Positions 50,222 through 60,700 of a stretch of DNA of 64,000 nucleotides are shown here, piece after piece. The DNA is from Pegea sp. RAD2-039 (Eukaryota > Chordata > Thaliacea > Salpida > Salpidae): NCBI GenBank assembly GCA_034620365.1, contig JAQGEQ010000097.1, positions 401,502 through 465,501 on the forward strand, in the 5' to 3' direction. The position numbers were made by a program, and so were the translations under genes. Position 1 is the first letter of the stretch, and every line of letters begins with the position of its first letter. Below the pieces are notes generated by a model, which saw nothing but the letters and a program-made list of their open reading frames with translations, had not been told where the DNA came from and did not search any database.

Positions 50222-52726
50222 ATGTCAAATCAACCTGAAGAAATAGATATTGGTTTATGGGACCCTGACTCAGCCATAAGCAGTAGACAAAGTAGACCTA
50301 CTGCTTCACCTAGTATAAACTTATTTCATCCGTCAGCAAATATGTTGCCATCACAATCTTCTAATAGACTTGATTCTGTGTTTCCTAATCAATATCTTTC
50401 AAGTTTAAAAAAACCAAGTAAACTGACTAATAATATTGCCATGACATCTGCTAATATGCCACATGGTAACATGATGACCCATGGTAATATGGCCCATGCT
50501 ATTATGTCCCATGCTAATATGGCCCATACTAATATGACCCATGGCAGCATGACCTCTGCTAATATGGCCCATGGTAACATGCCCCATGCTAATATGACAT
50601 CTGCTAACATGCCACATTCTAATATGTCCCATAGTAACATGTCCTCTGATAGTATGTCCCATGGTAACATGTCCTCTGATAGTATGCCACATGGTAATAT
50701 GACCTCTGCTAACATGCCCCATACTAATATGTCCTCTGCTAACATGCCCCATACTAATATGTCCTCTGCTAACATGCCCCATACTAATATGACCCATGCT
50801 AATATGGCCTCTGCTAATATGTCCCATGGCAGCATGCCCCATACTAATATGACCCATGCTAATATGGCCTCTGCTAACATGCCCCATACTAATATGACCC
50901 ATGCGAATATGGCCTCTGCTAACATGCCCCATCCTAACATACCACATGGTAATAGGGCCCATGTTAACATGCCCTATGCTAATATGTCCTCTGCTAATAT
51001 GCCCCATGCTAATATGGCCCATACTAATATGACCCATGCTAACATGCCCCATACTAATATGTCCCATGGTAACATGTCCTCTGATAGTATGCCACATGCT
51101 AATATGTCCCATGCTAACATGCCACATGGTAATAGGGCCCATGCTAATATGGCCCATGGTAACATGTCCTCTGATAGTATGCCACATGGTAATATGACCT
51201 CTGCTAACATGCCACATGCTAATATGTCCCATGCTAACATGCCACATGGTAATAGGGCCCATGCTAATATGGCCCATGGTAGCATGTCCTCTGATAGTAT
51301 GTCTGATAGCATCGCTATGCAGTCTTATAAATCACTTTTGAAAGAATTGTGTTCTGTAAGAATGCCTTTTGAAAACGTTCTTTATAACGACGTGTCTTCT
51401 GCGAATATTCCATCTGCTGACATATCTTCTAGTAATATGTTTCAAGACATATCTTCTGCAAACATGTCTTCTGGTGATATGCCTGCTAAAGTCATGAATT
51501 CAAACTGGCCTGTTGTATCTGAACCAGAAGAACAAGTTTCATTTTCAGAATATCAACAATTACATGACGAAGCACTTTCACATTATTACGGTTTACATTT
51601 TCAAAATCCTTTAATGGATGATAATGATTTAGGTTCCTATTCTCAAGAAGAACAACTATTTAACAATATGCAGGAAGCAAAAGAAAAAGATTCATCTTCC
51701 AGAAAATCTGATGTTATTCCACAGGCAGGCTTAGATTTACTTTATAAAGACCTTCAAGATGCTGGCAGATATCTTCAGTCAGTTCAGGCTTTGGAAAACT
51801 TTGAAAATTTGTCTCTTGGTATTCCATCAGATGAAAAATTTGAAACAAATAGTTTTATTAATTCCAAACTTTCTGCTGAAGCTAAAGAATTTAAACCAAG
51901 GCAACAGAAAACTTCAAAAGTGGTTGGAAAAACTCCTGAAAATTGTTTACAAGAAGCAATTGATACATTAACATGCTGCCCTAATAAACTTGCTGCTGTT
52001 TGTTCAAAACTTTCAGTTGAGATGGCTTCTTTTGATGATAGTAGTTGTAATGCTCTAGCTAATATACTTTATGAAGCCTGTATTACAACCCCAAATTTCT
52101 GTTTTAATGGATGTAAACTGTGTAGTTTGTTCTCAAAAAAATATCCTTCATTTCGAAGAGCTATTTTAAAATCTGCTCAGAAAGAATTTGCAACTGTTTT
52201 CAATAAATTACATGGGAGCGCTGAAGAGGTTTCCAGAGTTCATAATTTTGCTCAGTTCTTAGCAGAGCTGTATTTGGAACTGAAAATTCAGACTGGTAAT
52301 AATAGCCCAATAAGATTAAAAATTTTATCTGGAAAACTGATTGATATTTTAGAGATGATATTACATGAACCAAACGATGCAAACCTCAAATGTGTTATTA
52401 ATGCTCTAAAAGCTTCTATTTTTGAATTGGAGATGGATTTAGAAGGCGAGAGTTTGGGAAGATTAAACACTTTAACCATGTGGTTGTGTTCTTATAAGGA
52501 ACATCGTTTAGGTTTGAGTTCTGCTACAATCGCTCGTTTAGAATCATTTAGAAAGATGAGAAATGTACCTGTTAGTTGTCCTGAATTTTCAAATCCTGAA
52601 AGTATTCAACCAGCCTATGATCCATTTAATAATGAAGAAATAGATAGCTTTATCTTGCATGATTTAACGGAAGACTGCTCTGATGTCTATGATGCAGATT
52701 ATGAAGAATTTTTAAAAGGATTATAA
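50222..52726 (+). CDS. PAIP1: PAIP1-like poly(A)-binding-protein interactor with Met-rich repeat
   Basis: An uninterrupted 834-residue frame from the ATG at 50222, preceded by no other in-frame ATG. After an N-terminal MSNQPEEIDIGLWDPDSAIS it has about 57 tandem pentapeptides (ANMPH, TNMSS, GNMAH types; DNA 50441-51312). Then come an acidic linker, a PAM2 motif for PABP's MLLE domain (SKLSAEAKEFKP, about 51860) and a MIF4G-like helical domain with FAQFLAELYLELKIQTGN, which mirrors PAIP1's LFLGELYLNLEIKGTNG. It ends with an acidic PAM1-like tail (DVYDADYEEFLKGL). Family PAIP1 stimulates translation by bridging PABP and eIF4A/eIF3. The gene has no intron, unlike every neighbour, which could mean a retrocopy. 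The vertebrate protein lacks such a repeat. Assignment rests on PAM2 plus the MIF4G match. Confidence 0.85.
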   Translation: MSNQPEEIDIGLWDPDSAISSRQSRPTASPSINLFHPSANMLPSQSSNRLDSVFPNQYLSSLKKPSKLTNNIAMTSANMPHGNMMTHGNMAHAIMSHANMAHTNMTHGSMTSANMAHGNMPHANMTSANMPHSNMSHSNMSSDSMSHGNMSSDSMPHGNMTSANMPHTNMSSANMPHTNMSSANMPHTNMTHANMASANMSHGSMPHTNMTHANMASANMPHTNMTHANMASANMPHPNIPHGNRAHVNMPYANMSSANMPHANMAHTNMTHANMPHTNMSHGNMSSDSMPHANMSHANMPHGNRAHANMAHGNMSSDSMPHGNMTSANMPHANMSHANMPHGNRAHANMAHGSMSSDSMSDSIAMQSYKSLLKELCSVRMPFENVLYNDVSSANIPSADISSSNMFQDISSANMSSGDMPAKVMNSNWPVVSEPEEQVSFSEYQQLHDEALSHYYGLHFQNPLMDDNDLGSYSQEEQLFNNMQEAKEKDSSSRKSDVIPQAGLDLLYKDLQDAGRYLQSVQALENFENLSLGIPSDEKFETNSFINSKLSAEAKEFKPRQQKTSKVVGKTPENCLQEAIDTLTCCPNKLAAVCSKLSVEMASFDDSSCNALANILYEACITTPNFCFNGCKLCSLFSKKYPSFRRAILKSAQKEFATVFNKLHGSAEEVSRVHNFAQFLAELYLELKIQTGNNSPIRLKILSGKLIDILEMILHEPNDANLKCVINALKASIFELEMDLEGESLGRLNTLTMWLCSYKEHRLGLSSATIARLESFRKMRNVPVSCPEFSNPESIQPAYDPFNNEEIDSFILHDLTEDCSDVYDADYEEFLKGL
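50441..51312 (+). repeat. 15-bp coding minisatellite (about 57 pentapeptide units)
   Basis: Units of the form GCTAACATGCCCCAT encode x-N-M-(P/S/T/A)-(H/S). Variants group into higher-order blocks: for example the stretch around 51081-51150 recurs at about 51200-51270. Frame is kept throughout, with one 18-bp unit early on (GNMMTH). Antisense frames are also open for up to 290 codons, a by-product of the 15-bp period. Confidence 0.95.
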
Positions 52727-52973
52727 ATTGATGTACCAACATTTAGTAAAAATAATTGTTGGTTTAAACATCAACTTTAAGTAGACTTTTTTACAAGTTT
52801 TTTTAAAACTTTTCTAAAATTTCTGAGTGGTTCTATTCATCACGTTCAACCTGATCTTTCTGGATACCATTTTATAATTTAATTTATTAAACTGAAATGA
52901 AAAATTCCTTATACATTTTTGATCAACTAGTTCTGAAAAACAATTTTATATTTTGAAAATAAATTTGATGAAC

Positions 52974-52979
52974 AATAAA
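52974..52979 (+). promoter_or_regulatory. Likely polyadenylation signal of the PAIP1-like gene
   Basis: AATAAA about 250 bp after the stop codon. Confidence 0.45.
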
Positions 52980-53333
52980 AAATGGATAACTATTTCTACA
53001 TTTATTTGCGTTTGAAATTGTGTTTTAGTTCGTTATTTAAACTAGAAGTTCTTTGGTTTAATTTGACTTCCAACAATTTTGTAATTAACTACATTCTGAT
53101 TTTCTATTATTTCAGTTTTTATCTGTTGGCCAATTATTTTCGAACTGATTTATTTCAAGGTATGTTAAAATGAATAAAAAAAATCGTTATAATACAATTC
53201 TATGTAATTATTTCTAATTTTTTTTCAAAGCATTTTATTTTAAAGTGAATATTGATAGAATTAAGTAAAACATAAAAAGTTTAGATTGAAATATTTAAAG
53301 AAATTTATTTTAATTAGTTGAAAATGATGACAA

Positions 53334-54586
53334 GACATCTTGTACGATTAGGGGAGAAGTCATCTTCTTTGTTTCTCTGTGATATGCAAGAAAAATTCCG
53401 TCCTAGTATTAGTAAGAACTTAGTTTAGAAATAGTCAAGTCAATAAAAGCTAATTTATATAAAATATGAAAATATCTTGAAATGTAACAACAGTCTTAGC
53501 TCCTGAAATTTTAGCAAAAAGTTCTCTTCTTTCAGAATACTTTGAAGAAATTACTAAAACAGCAGGGAGACTGAATCAGCTTTCTAAGATCTTAGAGCTT
53601 CCAACAGTTGTAACAGAGCAATACCCAAAAGGTAATTTCTAAATATTTTCTGTCTGATTCATATTTTAAAAAGTTGTTGAAAGCAGGTTTGGGTCACACA
53701 GTAGATGAAGTTGGTGATATCTGTCATGCTGAAAGGTTTGAAAAGACTTGCTTCAGTATGGTGCTGCCTCAAGTGAGAACTTTTCTTCAAGAAAAAGAAA
53801 TTAAATCAGTAATTTTATGTGGAATCGAAACACAAGCTTGTGTTATGGTGAATATTTGAAGTTGATTACATCAGTTTGTTGAAATTTTGTTTCAGAAAAC
53901 TGTAATTGATTTGTTGGAACTTGGATTAAATGTTCATGTTGTAGCAGATGCAGTATCTTCTCGTAGTCAAGTGAGTTTAAAGATTATTTAACTAAATACA
54001 AAATAGATCTGTCTGTAGGTTGATCGGTTATATGGATTAGCTACTATTAGACAAATGGGAGCTTTTGTTACAACTTCGGAAACGGTTTTGCTTCAAATAT
54101 TAGGGGACTCAGCACACCCAAAATTCAGACAAGTACAAATGATCATCAAATATAATTTAATTCCAAAAATTTCAAATTTTTTGATTTCAGTTATTAAAAG
54201 GTTTTTGTTACAGGCACAAAAGCTTATAGCGCAGTCAGCACCTGATAGTGGACTTCTTCAAGGTATTTTGTGATCACATCGATATGATTGCTTTAATTAG
54301 CTGAAGATTTGATTAAACTGAGATTTTAAAATCGAAATATCAGAAGTTAGAAGAAGATTGAAAAGAAGATAATTTCTAATTGTTTTAAATACATTTAATA
54401 AATCGCAAATTATATAAAATGTCTTTTTTTTTTGTAGAAAAGTAAAAAAGTCAGCTGAAAGTTTATTAATTGAGATATAAATAGAAAATGTGTCAGCCCT
54501 CATATAAAACTTACTAGACAACTTTAAAATTATTTGATTAAACTTCATTTTCAGATCTTAAATCTAATCAAATCATCTTTATATGA
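53334..54586 (+). CDS. ISOC2: Isochorismatase-domain protein, ISOC2 type
   Basis: Cysteine-hydrolase-fold protein of about 205 residues. Its physiological substrate in animals is not established. Exons give [20 protein letters not shown], then [29 protein letters not shown] and the nucleophile region [13 protein letters not shown] (active-site Cys). These are followed by [40 protein letters not shown] and SAPDSGLL. The catalytic triad positions (Asp of LCDMQ, Lys region, Cys of QACV) fit the family. For the last exon I favour a splice from 54260 to 54555 (stop 54584-54586), because AATAAA follows four bases later. The unspliced reading stops at 54273. The gene sits about 600 bp after the PAIP1-like gene and converges on PPIP5K. 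Confidence 0.92.
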
Positions 54587-54589
54587 GTC

Positions 54590-54595
54590 AATAAA
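54590..54595 (+). promoter_or_regulatory. Likely polyadenylation signal of the ISOC2-type gene
   Basis: AATAAA immediately after the spliced-form stop codon; its position supports the terminal exon at 54555. Confidence 0.45.
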
Positions 54596-54784
54596 CGACA
54601 AAAATTCTTTATTTCAACGACATTTGAAAAATCTTCAAAAACATCAATATATTTTCACAACATTAAATCTATAAATAGTTTCTGATATTTTTTATGCTGT
54701 AACTTCTAATTTTATTTATTAGTCAACATTTTTATGAGTTTCAAGAATTACCTCAAAAAAAACTGTAAATTTTAAGAATGAAAT

Positions 54785-57700
54785 TCAGGAGTTTGAATGA
54801 TATTTATTGGGTCGTACTTTCATAGGAACAAAAGTATTGAAAATTGGAGATCGATAAGACATTCCGTAGGAGCTTGCTTCATTATCACATTTGGTTCTCT
54901 GTTTAATTCGAAATAAATTTAAAATTTATCGTCAATTTCTATTTACTTATTTACATTAACAATCCTGTCTAAAAAGTCATTCATTTGTTTCAATGACAGT
55001 GAATTATGTAAAGTTTCTAGAGGTCGAACTGATCTCGCGTTTGTTTCTGAACCTAAAGATAAAGTTTTAATCTAAAAAAAGATGAAATAAAAAACCGACT
55101 TCCTGCACTTGAAGAAGAGACAGTTTTTGACAATTGCTCCACTTGAGAAAGGTTAGGAACTGAATAAGATACTCCAGTCAACACTCGTTTACTAAACAGA
55201 CAACTTCTCGAACCTACAAAAGAAGCAAATCAACAAATTTGGTGGAATTCCAAAATGGCCTCGAACCTAAACCTCCTTTTTCATAACTGTTCTTAAAACC
55301 ACCAATTTCCATAATCGGTTCCGTTGGTCGCGTCTTTCGAACTGTTCGGTGACTGCTACAACTTCCGGTCAAGCGATTCTATCGTAACAAGGATCCGGTT
55401 TTTAGTGAAAGTTTTAAAAAGATTTTGAGATCAAATAAAAGTTATTAAATTTCAGATGAGACATGCCAAGATTGTGAATGAAATAAGAAGTTGGTGAATG
55501 ATTAGTGAATGATTAAAATCAGAAAATCAATTTGTTGTTAACTGAAATCCGAGTTTTTCAAATCAAAAATATTTGTCACGTGATCGGTGGTTTCTTACCA
55601 ATTGAAAACGTTCAATTTGAGTAATTTCTATCTTAGGTAGTTCAGAGATCTATTTACAAGGAAAAAAACATTAAATTGAAAATCCGAGAAAGAGTCTTTG
55701 ATTAGAGAAGAGCGAAGTGATGATGAAGGACTTACAGACAAACGACGACTTGGAGTCTGAGAAGAAGGAGCCGATTTATGAGGTTTGCTTTTGATGAGAA
55801 ACTTCCGGACTGCATCGGAACAATTGGCAGTTTCATCTTCCTCGTTACTGAAAGTCGCTTCTTCATGATCTTCTTGATCTTCCTGCTGCTGCTGCTGCTG
55901 CTGATGACTCTGGAACTTCACTCTCGTTGTCGTCCGGGATTTATCTTCATTGATTCTTCTCATCCCTGCATCCAAAGAATCGATCTTCGGAGGATCTTTA
56001 CTCTCAGATCGACTCTCAATCAAAATTGGTGAGTGCTGCAAACAAGTGATGACGTCACTAGCGCTTGATGACGTCACTAACGCTTGATGACATCACTAGC
56101 GCTTGATGACGTCACTTACAGCTCTGCTAGGAGGCTGGGAACTGGGGCGGTAGCCGCTCCCCTGAGGAAAGGTATCTTCGGACTGGACCCCTTTTGCTCC
56201 GGGGCTAAAATGGAGCTCGATGTGGAAGCGCTTTTCAGATTGAGGATCTTCTTTTGGGTCTTCGTAGAGCATTATCACGATCTGAGGGAACAGGATGAAG
56301 AAGATGTAGATGAAGATCAGGTGAAGAACCTGGGACATATAGTTGAGTTCCGAAACTGCATCCAGATAATCCATCGCTGTTGCCCACTGTGTGTCCTTGC
56401 TCTGAAGTGGAAGATCAGATGAGGATCAGATGAAGTGATGAGGATCAGGTGAAGATGAGGATCAGACGAAGATGATGATCAGGTGAAGATGAGGATCAAG
56501 TGAAGATGAGGATCATGTGAAGATGAGGATCAGGTGAAGATGAGGATCAGGTGAAGATGAGGATCAGATGAAGATGAGGATCAGATGAAGATGAGGATCA
56601 GATGAAGATGAGGATCAGATGAAGATGAGGATCAGGTGAAGATGAGGATCAGATGAAGATGAAGATGAGGATCAGGTGAAGATGAGGATCAGATGAAGAT
56701 GAAGATGAGGATCAGGTGAAGATGAGGATCATGTGAAGATGAGGATCAGGTGAAGATGAGGATCAGATGAAGATGAGGATCAGGTGAGGATGAGGATCAG
56801 ATGAAGATCAGGTGAAGATGAAGATCAGGTGAAGATGAAGATCAGGATCAGGTTAAGATGAAGATCAGGTGAAGATGAGGATATGGTGAAGATGAGGATC
56901 AAGTAAAGATGAGGATCAGATGAAGATCAGGTGAGGATGAGGATCAGATGAAGATGAGGATCAGATGAAGATGAAGATCAGATGAAGATGAGGATCAGAT
57001 GAAGATGAGGATCAGATGAAGATGAGGATCAGATGAAGATGAGGATCAGATGAAGATGAGGATCAGATGAAGATGAGGATTAGATGAAGGTGAGGATCAG
57101 GTGAAGATGAGGATCAGATGATGATTAGATGAAGGTGAGGATCAGGTGAAGATGAGGATCAGATGTAAATCAGGTGAAGATGAGGATCAGGTGAAGATGA
57201 GGATCTTACATTACAAAGTCCACCATGTTGTAGAACTGTCAGTAAAGAATGGATGTGACTTTCACTTGTGAAATAGAGTCGTGTTCGAACATGTCTACTT
57301 GGTGATAGAACCCCATGTGAGTATCTACATCACAAGAGATAAGATCAAGAGGTCCTTGTGAGGGATACAAACCTCGGATTTAATCTGTATGTGTCTTCTT
57401 CATTTATATTTCGTTGTAGATCTGTCCGAATCTTCTTCAGAAGAGGATGACAAAATCCCAAAGCAATCTCTAATTTTTCTTTCTTAAAGAACCCGTACTC
57501 CTACACAAAGACCTCAAGTTAGCATGATGAAGACGCTGCGGACTCATTTGCATAAATCAGTTTCAAACAAAACTTGATCATATTCATCTCATCAACCCCA
57601 AAAATTCAGAAAAAAATTTTGCAAAAAAATCTCGAAATTTTCAGCAAAGGGGATTTCCCCGATCAAGTGAAAAAATTGATGAAACTAACTTGAGGAATCA

Positions 57701-60700
57701 CTACATCAGCAAGAGCTTTTGAGATCGTATAAATTTCATGATGATTGCTCACTAGATGATGATTATGTTGAAGATCATACCTAATTTGCATATTAGATAA
57801 AAAATTAGATGATGTAGATGAAACTAACTTGATACAATCATAGATATCAGGAACTTTACTAATATCAAATTCATTAGTTTTCATCAAGAAGTCTTTCTCT
57901 AATTTGTTCCATCTTTTGATCATGATTTCTAAAGACTCACCATGATACAGTTTGATATCTAAAAAGAAATTATCAGATCTTTTGCTGCTGGTTCCCTGAT
58001 GTCACCGTTGTTCTGCTCCTTCAAATGAGTCACAAGTGAAACCAGTAACTCATGGACCCTTGAACAGGTCTTCTTAGGACATTCTAAGAACTTTAGAGCT
58101 TTAATAATAGATTTCTTCTTTAGAGGCGTGATCTGAAGATGAAGGAGTAAGTTTTGATCTAATTTGGTGAGATCTACCTCATTGTAATCAGTCTCTTTTA
58201 AGTTGTGATCGGAGTTAATAAGATTTTGGAGTTTGCGTTTGACACTGAAAAACAAATATTTGATTTTGTAAGATCTGTAGATGATGCAGAGGATGAAGAA
58301 TCATGCGAAAATTCGTATTTCAATTTCAAATTATCAGTTAGATGTTTTGATTGAAGAAAAAATTATATAAAAATTGGAAGTTTTTTGAAAATTGTGAATT
58401 ATCTAAAAATATTTTCTGCAAAATTGTATTTTTAGTGGCTTCATGAAAATGATAAAAAAAGTTTTGAAAAAAAGCTGCAAAGGCGTTTAAAAGTTTCATT
58501 AAATTGAAGAACCAAATACATCAGTTGCAAAAGTTTCAAAAAGTAGATTTAATTACATCTAAATTATTGAAAGTGGAAAATTGCAATTTATAGAAAACTT
58601 TAAACAAAATTTTTTGAAGCAGTGAAAATAAAAAAGCGAAAAATCCTAAAGCTCAAATTGTGAGGTATTGAAATTGCATTTTTCAAACCGAAACATGAGG
58701 TCTTTTAACGACTAGCTGACGTACATTGTTTGCATTTTTCCAATGCGATCGTTAGATTCTTCATCACGATGTAGGAGACTGAATCAAATGATAAAGTTTC
58801 AACTAACTGACCACATTTCTAAAGATTTAATCACCGAAAACGAAACGACAACTGATTTTGTTTAGAAGTCATGCACAGGATTTGGTTAAAGGGAAGTTTT
58901 AAGTTGATGAAAAACAAGAATAAAATGTTTAAAAGAAAACCAATAAAATATAAAAGTTACATTTAGCAGTTTGTAAATAATTGCATCATAAAAATAATAA
59001 AAAAAAATATTTTTAAAAATGATAACTAGAAGAAGTTTTTATAATTATTTTATAATTTCATTCAATCAAATAAAAGTTTAAAAAAAATTTCAAACAAGTT
59101 ATGAAGATTTGGGAGACTTACTTTTGTTGACAGTCATGACCATCGCCTTCATTATCCAATAATCCATTCATATTCGCGCTTTTCACCATTTGGACTAAAA
59201 TAGGAGTAAGTTCACCTTCCAAAGCCAACAAACCCTTCAAAACAAACCAACTTTTAATCAACTAATTATCATGAAAATATTCAAACCTTTGCAAATGCAG
59301 CAGCTGTCATCTGTACCCTACCCTCATCAGAAGCATATATCTTCAAATCGTGTCTGTATGTGCTGTGAAGACGTAACAAACCACATCCAGGATAACCAGC
59401 ATAATCCCCTAAAATTGAAAATTAGTAAAGAATTTGCTTGAAATAGTTTAAATGTTTGAAATGATGACCAGCAGATGATAAGATGAGGATTAGTTACCTA
59501 TGATGTTTCCGCACAAACCAGTGACTTCATTTGTAAATCAAGGAATCCGAAAATAAAGAAAAATAAAGAAGAAGAATTTGAGAGAAAGTTTCAGAAGTAA
59601 ATTATTCACAGATTTTTATTTCATTTTTTTCAAACTCTTTTTGTTCATCAAAGAAAATTATCTCAAAACTTTTCAAGATTTCACAACTCAAAGGTAAACA
59701 GAAGTTTCTACATCTTAATATCTCGGAGCATCATCTCAAAAAATATCTCAATTTGAAACAGATCCTTACCGTGTCCTCCGGGATACATGCATCTAAAGAC
59801 TTTTCCAAGCTCTTCAGCCTGAATCCTTCCTGCCGGAGTCAACTCTCCGCCCCATTTCAAGATCAATAAAAGAGCAGGTTCATGATTAGAAGATTCTAAA
59901 GAAGTCTCAGATGATTAAAAGATCTTCCTTGAAAGGATCAGCACCTGATGTAGAAGGACTCGAAGCGGGATTGCTCTTCTTCCCGACATACTTGAATTGA
60001 ACCTTTCGGTTGATCCCTGAGAAGTGTCCGTACCTGAAACAACGCGATGAAACGCGAACAGCGATGACGTCATCACCTACATTTCCAGCACCACTTTCAA
60101 TTGTTCGATTTTGTGTTGCTTCTCATCAACATCTTCAGGTTTCGATAGCAACCAGCGCGCGATGTCAAGGACCTCCTGGAGCTGCTTCGGACGTTTCAAT
60201 TTCAATCTTCCGGTTTTAGGTCCTCCATACTTTTCGAAAAGATCGAAAAATCTGAGATTTGATCTTTAGAAGAAGATGAGGAGAAGATGAGGAGATCTCA
60301 CTTCGGATGTCGGACTTCCATCTTCATCTTCTGCTTTGGAGTTCGATCTCCGTGTCGGATCACCGCCACTACCGTCCTCAGCTCCATCCTGAAGATCAGA
60401 TGAAGATCAGATGATGATGAGGAGCCAGTGGAGGACTCACATGCAGCCAGAAGTCGTAGGAACAATCGGGATGTCCTCCGCATCAGTTGGAACCGACCAG
60501 GGGATGTCATATTGAGGAGCAAGATCTCTCATAATAAGATTGCTGAAGAAGACACAAATATGGTGATGAAGATCAGGTGATGAGGATCAAGAGATGAAAA
60601 TCAGGTGATAAAGATCAGGAGATGAAGATCAAAAGATGAAGATCAGAAGATGAGGATCAGAAGATGAAGATCAAAAGATGAAGATTAGAAGATGAGGATC

